Shown here: positions 32,458 to 45,590 of the stretch, in pieces
How positions within the stretch are numbered: position 1 is the first letter of the stretch
Layout: every line of letters starts with the position of its first letter
Assembly: GCA_035772735.1 (NCBI GenBank)
Contig: JASDFA010000016.1
Span: forward strand, 151,850,501 to 151,914,500
Source: Datura wrightii
Taxonomy: Eukaryota; Streptophyta; Magnoliopsida; Solanales; Solanaceae
Reading direction: 5' to 3'
Length of the DNA: 64,000 nucleotides
Program-made: the position numbers and the translations under genes
Notes under the pieces: model-generated
Told to the model about the DNA's origin: nothing
The model's input: the letters and a program-made list of their open reading frames with translations, nothing else
Database searches by the model: none

Positions 32458-34799
32458 CATGACCCAAATGGCCACGATTGGCACACACTAACCCCCTAGT
32501 GGGCGAATCAATGATTCCAAACCATTAATAATTCAGAAAGAAATAACACTTTATAATAAAATGAAATAAAATATCTAAAATGATAACAATTATCTAAAAC
32601 AAACAATATCCCCAAGATCCAATTGTCATTGCACCAAATTCCTAGGTATAAAACTAGGAATAATAAATCCAGAAAATAAAAGAACTAAAATGTTCGAAGG
32701 AGAGACATCTTCAACAGAGGAGAGGGACTGCCCATCTTGCGATCTCTCACCTTTTAAATGAAACTGCTTCTTTATAGGTGAGGATTAGAGGAGCTTCTTG
32801 GATCAAATTTTGTACTCAGAAAAGAAGTGCAGGAGTAGCATAAATATGAAACTCGATACTGGTAGGCATAATCAATCGACCGTACATAATATCATATAAG
32901 AAATGCAACAACAATATAAAATAAGTCTAGAGCATCATACATATATATACACTACACATTTCAGGATCATTAGCTCTACATAGGTGACAACTGGCCTGCT
33001 GATCGGATTAGGTCTTTCACTGCAGCGGTCACTTGACTGCCGCCGCAGTCTCTCTGTAGTAGAAGAAATCCCGCTGAAGTGGTACTACCCTATGTAGTAG
33101 CTCGATTAAGTTTCACCTTTTATCATTTCACCAGCTTTTAACAATTCACACTTTCTCGTGCTTATTAAACTATAAATATAAGTTATTGATAACGATTCAC
33201 AATTGTTACATAATCACATGTGGTATAAAGTGAATCATAAGATAGAACAACTCAGCTTTAATATGCGTTTAACCATATCACACATCAAGTCTTTTCCACT
33301 TTTACACGTTTAGGTGACAATCACAAGATCACAAGCTTAACTCAACCACTTAGCACTTACCCATTCCAAGTCTTTAAAACATTTAGAACTACAACATAAA
33401 ATAGAACAAATGGTGATATGTTGGGCACACGTCTCCACTATATCACCATGAACGCTCTGTCATCAACATCAATGTACACACATGCTAGAGGGTCTTATTT
33501 CTACCCTTCTAGTTATGAATTGTAGGGGACTCTAGAAATACATATACTGTATTGGCGTGATACTTGCTCCCACTCATATGCTCATCCAGATGCTCCCCTC
33601 GGACATGATCTACTCAACCAATATTGCTCGCCCGAATTCTCCCCTCAGGCATGAGCCTCTCATCATAGGATATTCTTCTTATCCTTAACCATTCTCAAAG
33701 AAATCAAAACATAGATGGGTTCATTATTAATACATTTAAGAGTTTACAGTCTAACTCCATCACTTGAATAAATAACAATTCATCAATCTCAATGCAAAAT
33801 TCAACACAGTTCTATATTGGTTTGGTGACCATATCATGACAAATTTACTTCAACAACTTAATTCAACATGAAATTCTTCACAACAAGTAATGTCCATAGA
33901 CTAATCAACACCTCATTACTTCACATATATACATGCCATCATATAAAGTCTAACTCATTGAAACCATAACCTACCTTAAACCGGGAGGGTTCGGATATAA
34001 ATCACTCTACTGGAGCCTTTCCCTTCCTTAATATTTCCAAATGCACAAAGTCTAACAAGAACATGAAAGAATTCAGTAATCTACCACCCACAAAGCGTAT
34101 TAGAACTCAAACCCTTCTCTTCATGGCAATTTTAAGAATAAAACCCAAATTTCACCTAGTTCTAGATCTCAATTCCCGCATAACCCACATTCTTTATGAA
34201 TTAAATCTTGGGGAATGATCATTACCCCCTATAAACTTATAATCGAACCACCCCAATAACTCCCCATGATCCAACCTGTCTATCAACCTAGGATTTCTTA
34301 GCTTAGAAAAACACCATTAGAGGTTTTCCTTGGATCGTAGAGTTAACATAATCCATCATAGAGATAGGAACTCAAGAGACATACCTTGGAAAAGAAGTTC
34401 AACTGCTCTCAGAGAGAAAATCGCCTTCAGACCTTAAACTTTTGTATTTTGGAAATAATGAGATATAACCCCAGAAATCCCACTTAAACCCTCTTTTTGA
34501 CTCCTATCGTCTGTTGCAGCGGTCACATTTCCACTATAATGGATCTTCTATGGTAGTCAGGAAACCGCTACAAGCGATCTGACAGTTATTTCTTTGGTCC
34601 ATTAGGCGGGACTTCGACCATCACCCCAATCTTGTTACATCAGAAATTCTACCACTGCACTCGTCCCCCGGAAATAGTAACTCCCCCAAAATCAACAACT
34701 TTCACCGGCTCACTCCACAACACCTTTCCAACTATTGTTTAGACTCATTTGGAGTATTCTAGGTTTATTTCTCCTCGTAATGATATACAGATCGTTACA
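32458..34799 (-). repeat. 5' LTR of RT7
   Basis: 2.34 kb, sense start TGTAACGATCTG at 34799, sense end GGGTCATGA at 32458 (mutated from TGACA). GC-rich pieces with GCAGCGGTCA and CCGCCGCAG motifs at 34500-34640 and 33000-33080. No second copy in the window. Confidence 0.75.
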
Positions 34800-34920
34800 C
34801 TCATTTTGCTTAGCACACAAATCTGGCAAGTTCTAGACATCAAATTGCAAGCATGGAGTATATACAAATTATGTCACAGATAAAATGACATAAATGTTTT
34901 GATAATGGTAATGAAGATTA

Positions 34921-34925
34921 CATAA
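34921..34925. other. Target site duplication of RT9 (left copy, CATAA)
   Basis: CATAA directly before TGTTACACC; repeated at 44204-44208 directly after GGGGCATGACA. Confidence 0.88.
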
Positions 34926-37900
34926 TGTTACACCCCTTATAAGTTAACAATTAGTAAGAGTACGCATGGATTTGTGATGAATAAGAAGAGCTTGATGCGT
35001 GTGGAAAAATCATAGGAAGCAGGGTTGGGGGAGGCTAGGTCGTGAAGGGCCAGCACGATGCGCCATCGTACAGTGCCTTGGCTAGCACGGCGCACCAGGC
35101 TTGTTGCCGCTATGGAAGGCGCGGCGTGAAGGCCTTGTGGCAGTTTGGGAAAAGCACAGCACCACCCAGCACATGTATATATACTCCCCTCATTTCATTT
35201 TAAATCATTTTGGGAAGATATCCATAGCCATAGATGAGGAGGTTTCAATAGTTTTTCATCCAATTACACTACCAAATGCCGTCCAATATCAAATTAACTT
35301 TAGGTATTGAGTTCTAAGCCTGCAGGAAGCATTACTATGGAGTTATTTTCTCAAAATTCGCTTGGCAAATCGGAACTCTACCGAGTAAAAGTTGTCAGAA
35401 TTTCCCCAAACTGATTCCTAAACGATCACAGGCATCAAGTAAGCATTTCTCTCTTCTATACTCTCGGGAAATTATAGGTTTTCGGTCGTATTTTATGTAG
35501 CTGAATTGTAGTTGCTATTAGTATTAAAAGTTATCATTTTAAGCCGAATTTGGTATTGAAATTCGTCTCTTTCTCCAATTATAATGGTTATAGCTCAAAG
35601 GAGCTGATGAATACAAGTTGAAACTCGTCGGTTATTCAGAAAACAATAGTCAAGGTATGTAAGGCTTATCCCTTGGCAAGTTACTCTCATCATATAGTGC
35701 TACGACTTATGTTCTCGAATAGAAATAACGTTCCCATATGCTACAGGTAGTTGCTACCAATAAAATGTGATTAGATAGGTTGTAATTAGCTATTGCTTGT
35801 ATATAAAGATCAGATATGCTATGATTAGCTGATATCAGTAGATTACAAATATAATTGTTGTGGTTAGATTCTATAAAACATATATAGGATATACTCAGTA
35901 TCCCTCGTTAGGAAAGAATATGTTAAGTGTGATACACGCTAGAACTTTTACAGAAACTCTTCTACTCTCCAGTTCATTGCACAATTGTATGTTTTATAGC
36001 CAGGCCTAGACCGTAGAAGCTCATGAATAGTCATTTGACTCGAGTTAGTCAGTTGAACAACATAGGCGTAGATAGGAGATTTAACTACTAGGTTGGCACA
36101 TGTACTGTCAGGAAAGCACGCCTAGAGGATATTAACATACTCTCACACCCCAGGGCCATAAATTTAAATAGGAAGGCCATACTTTAGAGTCAGCAACCTA
36201 GGGTGGTCTAGTGAACTGATTGACAGCCTCCAATCTAATTAGATATTAGCAGTGATTGTCAGTCCTAGTTGACTTAGCATTCGTCATATAGGTTGCCCAG
36301 GAAGCCAACCCAGTCGTCCAGGTAAAATAGACCCGTGGGTACCCTAAGGAAGGGACCTTATCAGTAGTTAGAGGCAGGGCCAGCGCCCCAGCCGGTTCTC
36401 ATAAGATACTCAAGTACATATTGCCGAGAGAGGCTAAGTCTATGTAAACTTGTCTATAAGGTTAGGAATCGCCCAAAAAAGTCATATATGATTTGAGCAG
36501 ACCAAGATGAGGTTTGAGGGACTAGCACCATGTTAGTACCGTACTACCCAGAGGCTAATAATGTTGGTAAGCTGCCTGTGGAGGATTAGGGGTCGATCGC
36601 TCAAAAGCATGTTTGGGAAGTAACAACCCTATAGTCGTTCTATGTAGAGGAACTAAGTAATTAGTCATCCACGACCCAACAGTTGTTTATGAGTTATAGT
36701 TTTCTGGGCAGGACATTCAGAGTTATGTTAGGCCACTACAAATCTCTCCTTATTCAGTCTAGACCATTTGAGATCATGATCGCTACCAAGATCCTCTTAT
36801 CAGATAGAGATACACAGGGGTGCCTGTTAGCAGCCTTACAGATTATTCTAATGGGAGAGCAGTGGTAGCGTTAGGCTAAGAAGGCTAGATACGCCATTTG
36901 AGTGGCTAGATTGAGACTTCAGTATAGCACCTCGGGTGGAGTTACCCTCACATAGGAGCCTTTCGTGACCACCCCAGGGTTGCTAGCTGTGTCATCGCCT
37001 TTGAGGGGCTAGATGATATTGCTCCAAGGAGCGGTATGCCGTCTGTGAGGAACAATGATGAGGTTCGAGGACCTTATACAGTCTGTTCCATGGATGGACT
37101 ATTTTTATGTTATATCGACACCACACCCCTGAAGAGCCTAGTGCCTGGGGTGTAGTTATCAGGAGTCCATTAGACTCAGACACAGCGACAGATCAGGAGC
37201 CAAGCGGGCTCAGTTGCAGACCCAAGGGGAAAGGTAGGTTTTCTATAGCACCAGTAGAGTCATAGAAACATTGATAAGGGTATATAGATTAAGGTGTATT
37301 TTCTAGGGCTTATGGGGGTCCCGGTAGGTTATTTCTATGTTGTTTGTACCTTCCAAGATTATGGAGGCCAGGTTAGGTTCTTGTTTGTATTCTTGTCTGC
37401 TAGTTATAGCTTATGAACATATGATTGTACAGTTGTAGCTTACATACGTGTAGTGCCTATCTAGATGCAGATTATGAATAAGTCAGCTTACAGGTTAATC
37501 TTTCTGCCCTTTGTCTTTATTTACTTTCACTCTTTAACAACTTACGTGTTGCCTTACATATTCGGTACATATTGTACTGACACCAATCGCTGAGGCACTG
37601 CATTCTTTGCCTGCAGGTTTAGAAAGATAGAGTTCAGGATTTTTAGTAGCAGTTGTTCAGAGTCAGAAGTTCGGCTAGCTCCCCTCGTTCGGAGTTTCCA
37701 GGTTGTAGAGGTTACAGTCTTTCTCTTGTATAGAATTTGGGGTAGGCCGAGGCCCTATCCCGACTGCTATTTATATTCTTAGAGGGTTGTGGACTAGAGT
37801 ACTTAGTAGTTAGTTGTTGTTGGCTGTGTGGGGCCCATATATGTCTTATTTTAGGCGTTGGCTATGTGGGGTCTAGAAAAGCTATTTATTTTCCTTTTTG

Positions 37901-38158
37901 TTATAACTAGACAGCGTGGTGGTCTTGTCGGCCCGCATAGGATCCCTGTTGATGTATGTTGGTTGGGTTAGGTATTTCCTTTACTGGTTTTACGTGGCCC
38001 TGTCGGCCCAAGGCCGTATTTATAGCTGAGATATAGCAGTTTGTTTTCTTGAATTCAAGTCAATGATAGGCACGAGAGGTGCCCGTGCCCAGCCAGGTTA
38101 GACAAGATTCTAGTGTGGCACGAGGTGCCAGTCCTGCCTCCCATGGTGGGCCTTGACA
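34926..38158 (+). repeat. 5' LTR of RT9
   Basis: Start TGTTACACCCCTTATAAG, end GGGCCTTGACA. TATA-like TATATATAC at 35176-35184 preceded by a GC-rich block (35035-35165) with GGCCAGCACGATGCGCC. Confidence 0.92.
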
Positions 38159-40945
38159 AACTTGGTATCAGAGCAGGTCATATCCTAGGGAGTCTGCAAG
38201 CAGTGTCTAGTAGAGTCTTGTTTATAAATGTGTTGTGCACCACATTCTATAAGTAGGAGGCTATGAGGCATGATAGTATGGTTACCCTTCCTTCTTCTCA
38301 GATCGTGCTATAGAGCAGAGTTGTATAGGGTTGAGCTCTTAAGCATTCATTGTTATGTCTGTCTAAAATAACATTCGATATAAGAAAGAATCCAGCAAGT
38401 CACAAGATGACTACAATAGTAGGAGGAGATACCATTGAAGTACCACAATTGGGAGATGGTTAGCCTAAGGATGGAAGTAGACGTCTTTTACATTTCCCCA
38501 ACATCCACCCGAGGCACCGAGAACTTCCTAAGGCAACAGATATGTCAGCATCATTACGGATTCCTTCTTCGGCTTCACAATAGTAACTAAGAATAGTATA
38601 CATATGAGTTGGCTTATCTACTAGATATGTTGAATTATACAGGGGAAAGAGTTAAGGTTGGACCACCTAAAACATACAAGGGATCGTGTAAGGTTTGTAC
38701 CTTCAACCTTTAGAATTGTTGCAATTCGCGCCCTATCCCTAGTATAGAATGATAGGGTTACCTCCTAGTTTATTCTTTCATTACAACAGAAATTGAAGGT
38801 ATGTTGCCCAGAATAAAGATTAAATGAAGGCTAGAATTGTTGACTTCGAGAAAGGTTAAAAAGTGGTTAAGACCCCTAGTATTTACAAAGTTATATAAAC
38901 CCTCACAGTATGTAAACCAAGAGAGCGAGAGAGGTTGCCAGTAGCACTTAAGTGCGTGTGAGAGGGTCCATCAGCAACAAACCCCCAGCAATAGAAAGGT
39001 TCAAGTAAGAAATAGGGCAATTTCGATGCAGCGTGCTAATGACGGTAAATCATATCTACAAGATAATGGTCATGGCCTTAGTTTGTAATATCGAAGGACA
39101 GAGAGATCATATGAACAAAATGGGCACGAGTGCGAGTCAAAAGGAATACAGGTCAGTAGATTTAGTTAGTAATATCTTTGATAATATGAGATAAAAGGCA
39201 TGAACCCCAGAGTTCAGTCTAAGTGAGCAAGGGGAAGGGCACGAGTACTTAGCTCTGAGGGGAGGAAATAGAATCACCCCCAGGTTAAAAGTAAATTGAC
39301 AGAGCATAAGACCACCGCTAAATGTCGAGAAATAAGCATTGGGTTGACAATTAAGAGATAGTGAGATTGTAACCTAGAATGTTGCAATATCACCGTCAAT
39401 TATGGAGGTAAAGAAGTGCCGATACAGAAACTTTAACCTAATACAACCTAGAGGCAAGGTCCAGTGGGAAGTTATTGGCCCTCAAACTAGCAAGGGGGAG
39501 TCATAAAGACCTAGAGGTCGACTCTGCCTTCCAAAGGCGGCAGAACTTCGTTAAAAGATTATAGCCAGGGTGCACCATGTCCATTACTCCTTCTACCTAG
39601 AGTATAATAAGAACACATCAGGTCGTAAAGAGAGACCTAGTTATGGTACATGAAGAGGGAAGATATCATTGAGTTGTAGTGTAGAGCTTCAATGACCATT
39701 CAAGGAAAGCTGGACAATAAGAATTAAGTAAACTAATTCAGGAGATAACCGTGCTAGCAGGGGAGTGGAGAGCAGTCAACATGAATACAGTTACAAGGTT
39801 ACCTTGTACAAGGGTAAATTGACCTCATTTGAGTCGGTATAGGGAGGCTAATGAGATCAACTCATGTCTCGATGAATAGAATCATGTTTCAGCGAAAGTG
39901 TATGCCGAGTTAAATGATTAAGAAGTAGTTGGGTCAGGTGGAACCCTAATATCTAATAAAGTCTAACAGAGAGGCAGAACTCCCAGCTAGGTTATGGGAA
40001 CCTGTTAGAACAAATTGGAGCGCATGCTAATATAAGTTTGGCTTTTTATCTCCAAGAAAATAACCAAGCAAAGCACACAGGTCAGATGCCCCGAGACATG
40101 TTATGGGTAGAAATGTAGGTCCCCTCCTGAAGAAGATAAATTAAGGGTAGTTATGCCGGCATGCTAATACATCAACCAAACGAAGAAAGCTAAACCTTTC
40201 AAAAAGGGTATATCGGCAGCTCAGGGTAATTTTATAGCATAGGGAGTTAAAGATTGAAGCGTCTATTGGGTATTCCTAGAAACTCCACTAAAGAAGGGCA
40301 TCATGGAATCTGAAAGAAAAGCAAGCCCAGCCCTAGACTCACAAAACCATACCAGACCCTCTGAGAGCTTGGCCAAGTGTCCTATGAGATAGAGTTACCT
40401 CTGTGTTAGGATCCGTTCATTAATATTATGCCAGTGCATAGGAGATTTCCTCTCATGTTGACACAGTTGGAAGTATTCTGGCTACCGAAGACTTAGCTTA
40501 AAGGGACTACAATGATTGTACTAGATGGACAAGGTTGTAAGGGACCATTTTTTTAAGAATAACAATTGCAGTCTAGTAAGATTTTATGGAGGAATAGAAA
40601 TAAAGAAGAGATGACCTGGGAAGCTGAATATGATATGAAATCTAAATATCCTCACCTATTCCAGGATTGATCTAGATTATGCAGTTAAAGTAAGGTTGTT
40701 GTTCAGTTGTCATTTTACTTCCTATGCTATCAGTACTATTGTTTTGCTGACCCTTATTATTATGGAATGGTTGTTATAGCATCCTGCTAGGCACCTGTGT
40801 TGGACTTTTCTGTGTTTCAGGTTTTCAGATAATCAATATTACAGAGGAGAGTTTGCCAAAATTTTTCTAAATCTTTGTTAAGAGAGTTAACTCCTTTAAG
40901 TTTAAGAATTACATTTGAGGACGAATGTTCCTAAGGGGGGGAGGA
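38159..40945 (+). other. Non-coding interior of RT9
   Basis: Primer site TGGTATCAGAGC at 38163-38174. The leader GTCTAGTAGAGTCTTG is shared with RT3, RT5 and RT15. The rest has dense stops in all frames. Its 3' end TTGAGGACGAATGTTCCTAA is the usual Del-like pre-polypurine landmark. Matches RT3 7810-9582 over its first ~1.8 kb. Confidence 0.82.
40931..40945 (+). other. Polypurine tract of RT9
   Basis: CTAAGGGGGGGAGGA directly before the 3' LTR start TGTTACATCCC. Confidence 0.9.
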
Positions 40946-43900
40946 TGTTACATCCCATATAAGTTAACGATTAGTAAGCGTACACGTGGATTTGTGAAGA
41001 ATAAGAAGAGCTTGATGCGTGTGGAAAAATTCTCGGAAGCAGGGTTGGGCGAGACTAGGTCGTGAAGGGCCAGCACGATGCGCCAGCCTACAGTGCCCTG
41101 GCCAATGCTGCACACTAGTCTTATTGCCGCTACGGGAGGCACGACACGGAGGCCTTCTGGCACTTTTGGCAGCGCGAGGCACACCCCGAACACCGCCCCA
41201 CACATGTATATATACTTCCCTCATTTCATTTTAAATCATTTTGCTAACATACCCACGGCTAGAGATGAGGAGCATGCAAGTTTTTAATAGTTTTTCGTCT
41301 GGTTACGCTACCAAACGCTGTCCAATCATAAATTACCTTCAGGTATTGAGTTTTAAGTATGCAGGGAGCATTACTAGGAAGTTATTTTCTCAAAATTTTC
41401 TCAGAAAATCAAAACTCTACCGAGTAGAAGTTTTCATAATTGCCCCAAACTGATTCCTAAACAATCACAGGCATCAAGTAAGCATTTCTCGCTTATGTAC
41501 TGTCGGGAAATTATAGGTTTTCGGTCGTATTTTACATAGCTTAATTATTGTTTCTATTAGCATTAAAAATTATCATTTTAAGCGGAATTTGGTATTGAAA
41601 TTTGTCTCTTTCTCCAAGTGTAACAGTTACAGCTGAAAAGCGATGACGGATATAAGTTGAAACTCGTCGGTTATTTAGAAAACAACAGTCGAGGTATGTA
41701 AGGCTTATCCCCCAGAATGTTATTCTGGTTGTATAGTGCTACGACTTATGTTCTCAAATAGAAATAACTGTCGCATATGCTGCAGATAGTTGCTATCGGT
41801 AGAATGTCATTAGATAGGTTGTAATTAGCTATTGCTGGTATATAAAGATCAGATATGCTGTGATTAGCTGCTATTAGTAGATTAAAGATATAATTGTTGT
41901 GGTTAGCTGCTAGAAAACGTATATAGGTTATACCCCAATATACCTTGTTGTGAAAGAATATGTTAAGTGTGATACGCGCTAGAAGTGTTATAGAAACTCT
42001 TCTTCTCTCTAGTTCATTGTATTAGTAGAATTGTATATTTTATTGCCAGGCCTAGACCTTAGAAGCTCGTGAATAGTTATTGGACCCGAGTTAGTCAGTT
42101 GAACGACTTAGGTGCAGCTAGGCGATTTAACTACAAGTTTGGCACCTATATTGTTAGGAAAGCACGCCTAGAGACCATTGGCGTACTCTCACGCCCCAGG
42201 GCCAGAAATTTAGATAGGAAGGCCACTACTTTAGAGTCAGCAGCCTAGGGTGGTCTAGAGAACTGAGTGAAAGCCTCCCATCTAATTAGCTATTAACAGT
42301 GATTGTCAGTCCTAGTTGACTTAGCATTCGTCATACAGGTTGCCCAGGAAGCCAGCCCAGTCATCTAGGTCGAATAAACCCAAGGGTACCCTAAGGAAGG
42401 GGACCTTATCAGCAGTTAGAGGCAGGGCCAACACCCCAGCCGGTTCTTATAAGATACTCTGGTGCAAATTGTCGAGAGCGGCTAAGTCCATGTAAATTTG
42501 TCTATAAGGTTAAGAATCACTAAGAAAAGTCATCTAAGATCTGAGCAGACCAATATGAGGTCTAAGGACTAGCACCATGTTAGTACGGTACTACCCAAAG
42601 GATAAGAATATCGGTAAGCTGTCTGTGGAGGATTAGGTGTCGATCGCTCAAAAGCATGTTCTATCAGTAACAATCCTATAGACATTCTAAGAAGTGGAAC
42701 TAAGTCATTATTCATTCGCGACCCCACAGTTGTTTATGTGTTATAGTTGTCTGGGCAGGGACATTCAGAGTTATGTTAGGCCACTCCAGATATCGCCCTA
42801 TTTTGTCTTGACCATTAGAGATCGTTATCGCTACCAGGATCCTCTAATCAGAGACAGGTACATGGGGGTGCCTGTTAGCAGCCTTACAGACTATTCTAGG
42901 GGCGAGCAGCGGTAGAGTTAGGCCCAAAAGACTAGATACACCGTCTGAGTGGCTAGATTGAGACTTCAATATAGCACCCGAGTAGAGTTTCCCTCACTTA
43001 GGAGAGTTCCATGACCACCCCAGGGTTACTAGTTGAGTCGTCACCCATGAGAGGCTTGATGACGTCGCTCCAAGGAGTGGTATGCCATCTGCGAGGGAAA
43101 AAGATGAGGTCCAAGGACCTTATACAGTCCATTCCATGGCTGTACTATTTTTATGCCGTTTCGGCACCACACCCCTGACAAGCCTAGTGCCCAGGGTGCA
43201 GTTATCAGGAGGCCACCAGACTTAGACATAACTATAGATCAGGAGTTAAGAGGCCTCAGTTGCAGACCCAGGGGGACATGTAGGTTGGCTATAGCACTAT
43301 TAGAGTCATAGAAACCTTGATAGGGGTATATAGAATAAGGTGTACTTGCCAGGGCTTATGGGGTCCTAGTAGGTTATTCCTATGTTGTTTGTACCTTCCA
43401 GGCTTATGGGGGCCAGGTTAGGTTCTTGTTCGTATTCTTGTTTGCTAGCTATAGCTCATGAATATATGATTTTACAATCGTAGCTTACATACGTGTAGTG
43501 CCTTGCTAGACGCAGATTATGAATAAGCCATCTTACAGGTTCATCTTTCTGCCCTTTCTCTCTATTTACTTTAAGTCTTAATAGCTTACGTGTTTTCTTA
43601 CATATTCGGTACATATTATACTGATGCCCACCCCTCGAGGATGCATTACTTACCTCTAGGTTTAGACAGACAGAGTTCAGGCTTTTTAGTAGTAGCTGTT
43701 TAGAGTCATAAGTTTTGCCAACTCCCCTCGTTCGGAGTTGCCAGGTTGTAGAGGGTACAATCTTTCACTTGTATAGCATTTGGGGTAGGCCGGGGCCCTG
43801 TCCCCACTGCTATTTGTTTTCTTAGAGGCTTGCGGAGTACAGTACTTAGTTAGTTAGTTGTTGTTGGCTGTGTGGGGCCCATGTATGTCTTATTTTAGGC

Positions 43901-44203
43901 ATTGCCCTTGTGGGTCCTAGTATAGCTATTTATTTTCCTTTCTGTTATAATAAGACAACATGGTGCTCTTATCGGCTCGCATAGAATCCCAATTGATGTA
44001 GGTTGGCTGGGTTAGCTGTTTCCTTTACACGTGTTGTGTGGCCTTCTCAGCCCGAGGCTGTATTTATAGCTGAGATATAAAAGTTTCTTTTCTTTGATTT
44101 TAAGTCAGTGATAGGCGCCAGAGGTGCCCGTGCCCAGCCAGGTCAGACCAGATTCCAGTATGGCACAAGGTGCCAGTAATGCCTCCAAAGGTGGGGCATG
44201 ACA
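40946..44203 (+). repeat. 3' LTR of RT9
   Basis: Direct repeat of 34926-38158, ends GGGGCATGACA. TATA-like TATATATAC at 41207-41215; GC-rich block 41035-41200. Short open frames in both strands of this block are a by-product of its low stop content. Confidence 0.92.
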
Positions 44204-44208
44204 CATAA
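44204..44208. other. Target site duplication of RT9 (right copy, CATAA)
   Basis: Exact match to 34921-34925. Confidence 0.88.
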
Positions 44209-44747
44209 CACACATATCCATATTGAATCTCTCACATTAGTAAGCCCAAATTTTCAAGCATAGGAGTCAAGTTTCAAAAGTCTAAGTGTTTTCACCTTTT
44301 CATGCATTTTTGAGTGAATTATATAAAGTCTCAATGTTATTCTGAGTGAACCACCTAGCATTCATAATGCTACAAGTTCTTGTTCTCCTATCAATGACTA
44401 GTTTTCCCTTCAGACGGTTGTTATCCATCCATCATCAACAACAATCATGACTAACTAAAAAAATATCTAGATCATCTAGTCTGTTCTAAGGGACTATCCA
44501 CTGGAAAAGTATCGAAAACAAAAATCAGAGAAACCCAAACAAAAAGAAAAACATAATAAAATACTACAAGCTAGCGGGCATAAAGTCATATATTACAAAT
44601 AAGACCACAATGAATGAATTTAGCAATTAAGGCACACATAAAAACATGGAAATTTACTTCTCCTACCCTGCACTTAACCAATAGCACTTTCTTCAGTGCT
44701 AAAATAATAATGCACAAGTAAAAGGGTGAAAGAAGAACTCCTTGATC
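44209..44747 (-). other. Non-coding 3' interior of RT8
   Basis: Aligns by eye with RT6 26560-27069 (shared CATCCATCCATCAT and AAAAGTATCGAAAACA-like landmarks). Nothing coding. Confidence 0.65.
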
Positions 44748-45590
44748 CTAGTCCTTATCGTCTATGGAGGCATAAGCAGCTTCCTCCATCTATGATTCCT
44801 CTCCCTCTACATCAAACTCTAAGTCGGAGTCAACATGTGCCTTCTTACCACCAGTATCCTCATCATCATGAAAGGGCTCCTCAAAATCTAACTCCACTCT
44901 GTTGAGAGTTCTAGAATGCTCGCTCAAAAGATAGTTAATGTTTAGTTGCTGCAGCTACTCCTTCGTCGCCTCGCTCATCCTCGGCTAAAGTATTTACATG
45001 CCATACACGTAACTCATAACAATATCGATGTGCGCATTGATCTCATTGATAGATAACAAACTGATCAGAACCTCAGGCTCCTTTGTCTTCATCACATCTA
45101 TCCCCTTTAGGTCATACCGTGGTCTATAATCGACCTCCTCCTTCTCAACCTGCTATGCTCTTAGAAATTGGGTCAAGAGACCCCCAAAATTGAAGCTCTA
45201 CCCCTTCTTCACCCTAGCTCGCCTCAAGATATCCATAATTATCATCCCAACATTCACCGACCTCTCAGTCATCAAAGAAAATCCAAACACACTCTCTCCC
45301 TAGTCCTATGTGTCAAATACTTTCCTAGCACCAAGCAACTGCAACTAATTTTCAACCATATTCTTGCCTCTCTACTTATGTGCGCATTAGGAAAGGTCAT
45401 ATGATACCTGAACTATTGGTGTCGAGCCCACCATACCATCGATCTAGGGCCACTAAGAGTATGGAAGTTATCTATACATGGAGTCCTCAAGAGAAGGTCT
45501 TTCATCAATTATGGATTAACATTCTGAGTACCAAGAAATCTATTCAATGCAGCGGGTGTGAAATTAACAATGTTCCCCCTTATTTTGGAA
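44748..45590 (-). pseudogene. ORF-T of RT8, broken by RT10
   Basis: In sense from 45590: K-I-R-G-N-I-V-N-F-T-P-A-A-L-N-R-F-L-G-T-Q (matching K-I-R-G-Q-V-V...L-N-A-I-L-G-V-R of RT6), W-W-A-R-H-Q, R-E-A-R-I-W-L-K-I-S-C-S-C-L-V-L-G, F-N-F-G-G-L-L-T-Q-F and D-I-V-M-S-Y-V-Y-G-M. The acidic tail contains E-E-P-F-H-D-D-E-D-T and D-V-E-G-E-E-S. Several stops and at least one frameshift. The N-terminus is cut by the RT10 LTR at 45591. Confidence 0.75.

Larger units (their letters stand above)
28161..34799 (-). mobile_element. RT7: Del/Tekay-like element, 5' LTR through integrase
   Basis: Sense order: 5' LTR 34799-32458, primer site, leader, gag, protease, RT, RNase H, integrase up to about 28161. The 3' end (integrase C-terminus, any chromodomain, 3' LTR) is missing and replaced by RT6. 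Its LTR start directly abuts RT8 sequence (CTCAT at 34800-34804 is the candidate target duplication). Confidence 0.78.
34926..44203 (+). mobile_element. RT9: complete LARD-like element, no recognisable coding interior
   Basis: 9278 bases with both LTRs (3233 and 3258 bases), both TG...CA ends, tRNA-Met-type primer site, polypurine tract and a perfect five-base target duplication. The 2787-base interior has no gag or pol motif in any frame. This is the pattern of LARDs (large retrotransposon derivatives), which depend on another element's proteins. The RT3 copy shows the same interior. The LTRs differ at about one base in eleven over the first 140 bases by eye, mostly transitions. Confidence 0.88.
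34800..45590 (-). mobile_element. RT8: ORF-T element fragment, split by RT9
   Basis: Non-coding interior 34800-34925 and 44204-44747, then ORF-T 44748-45590. Collinear by eye with RT6 26330-28000, so it is a relative of RT6. Its polypurine tract and LTR are missing on the left (RT7 LTR abuts), and its 5' part is missing on the right (RT10 LTR abuts). RT9 divides it at a duplicated CATAA. Confidence 0.7.

Noticed and set aside
40948..41234. Overlapping open frames of 70-86 codons on both strands
   Set aside because: They sit in the GC-rich block of the RT9 3' LTR, where stop codons are rare. The 5' LTR copy (35030-35170) does not preserve them.
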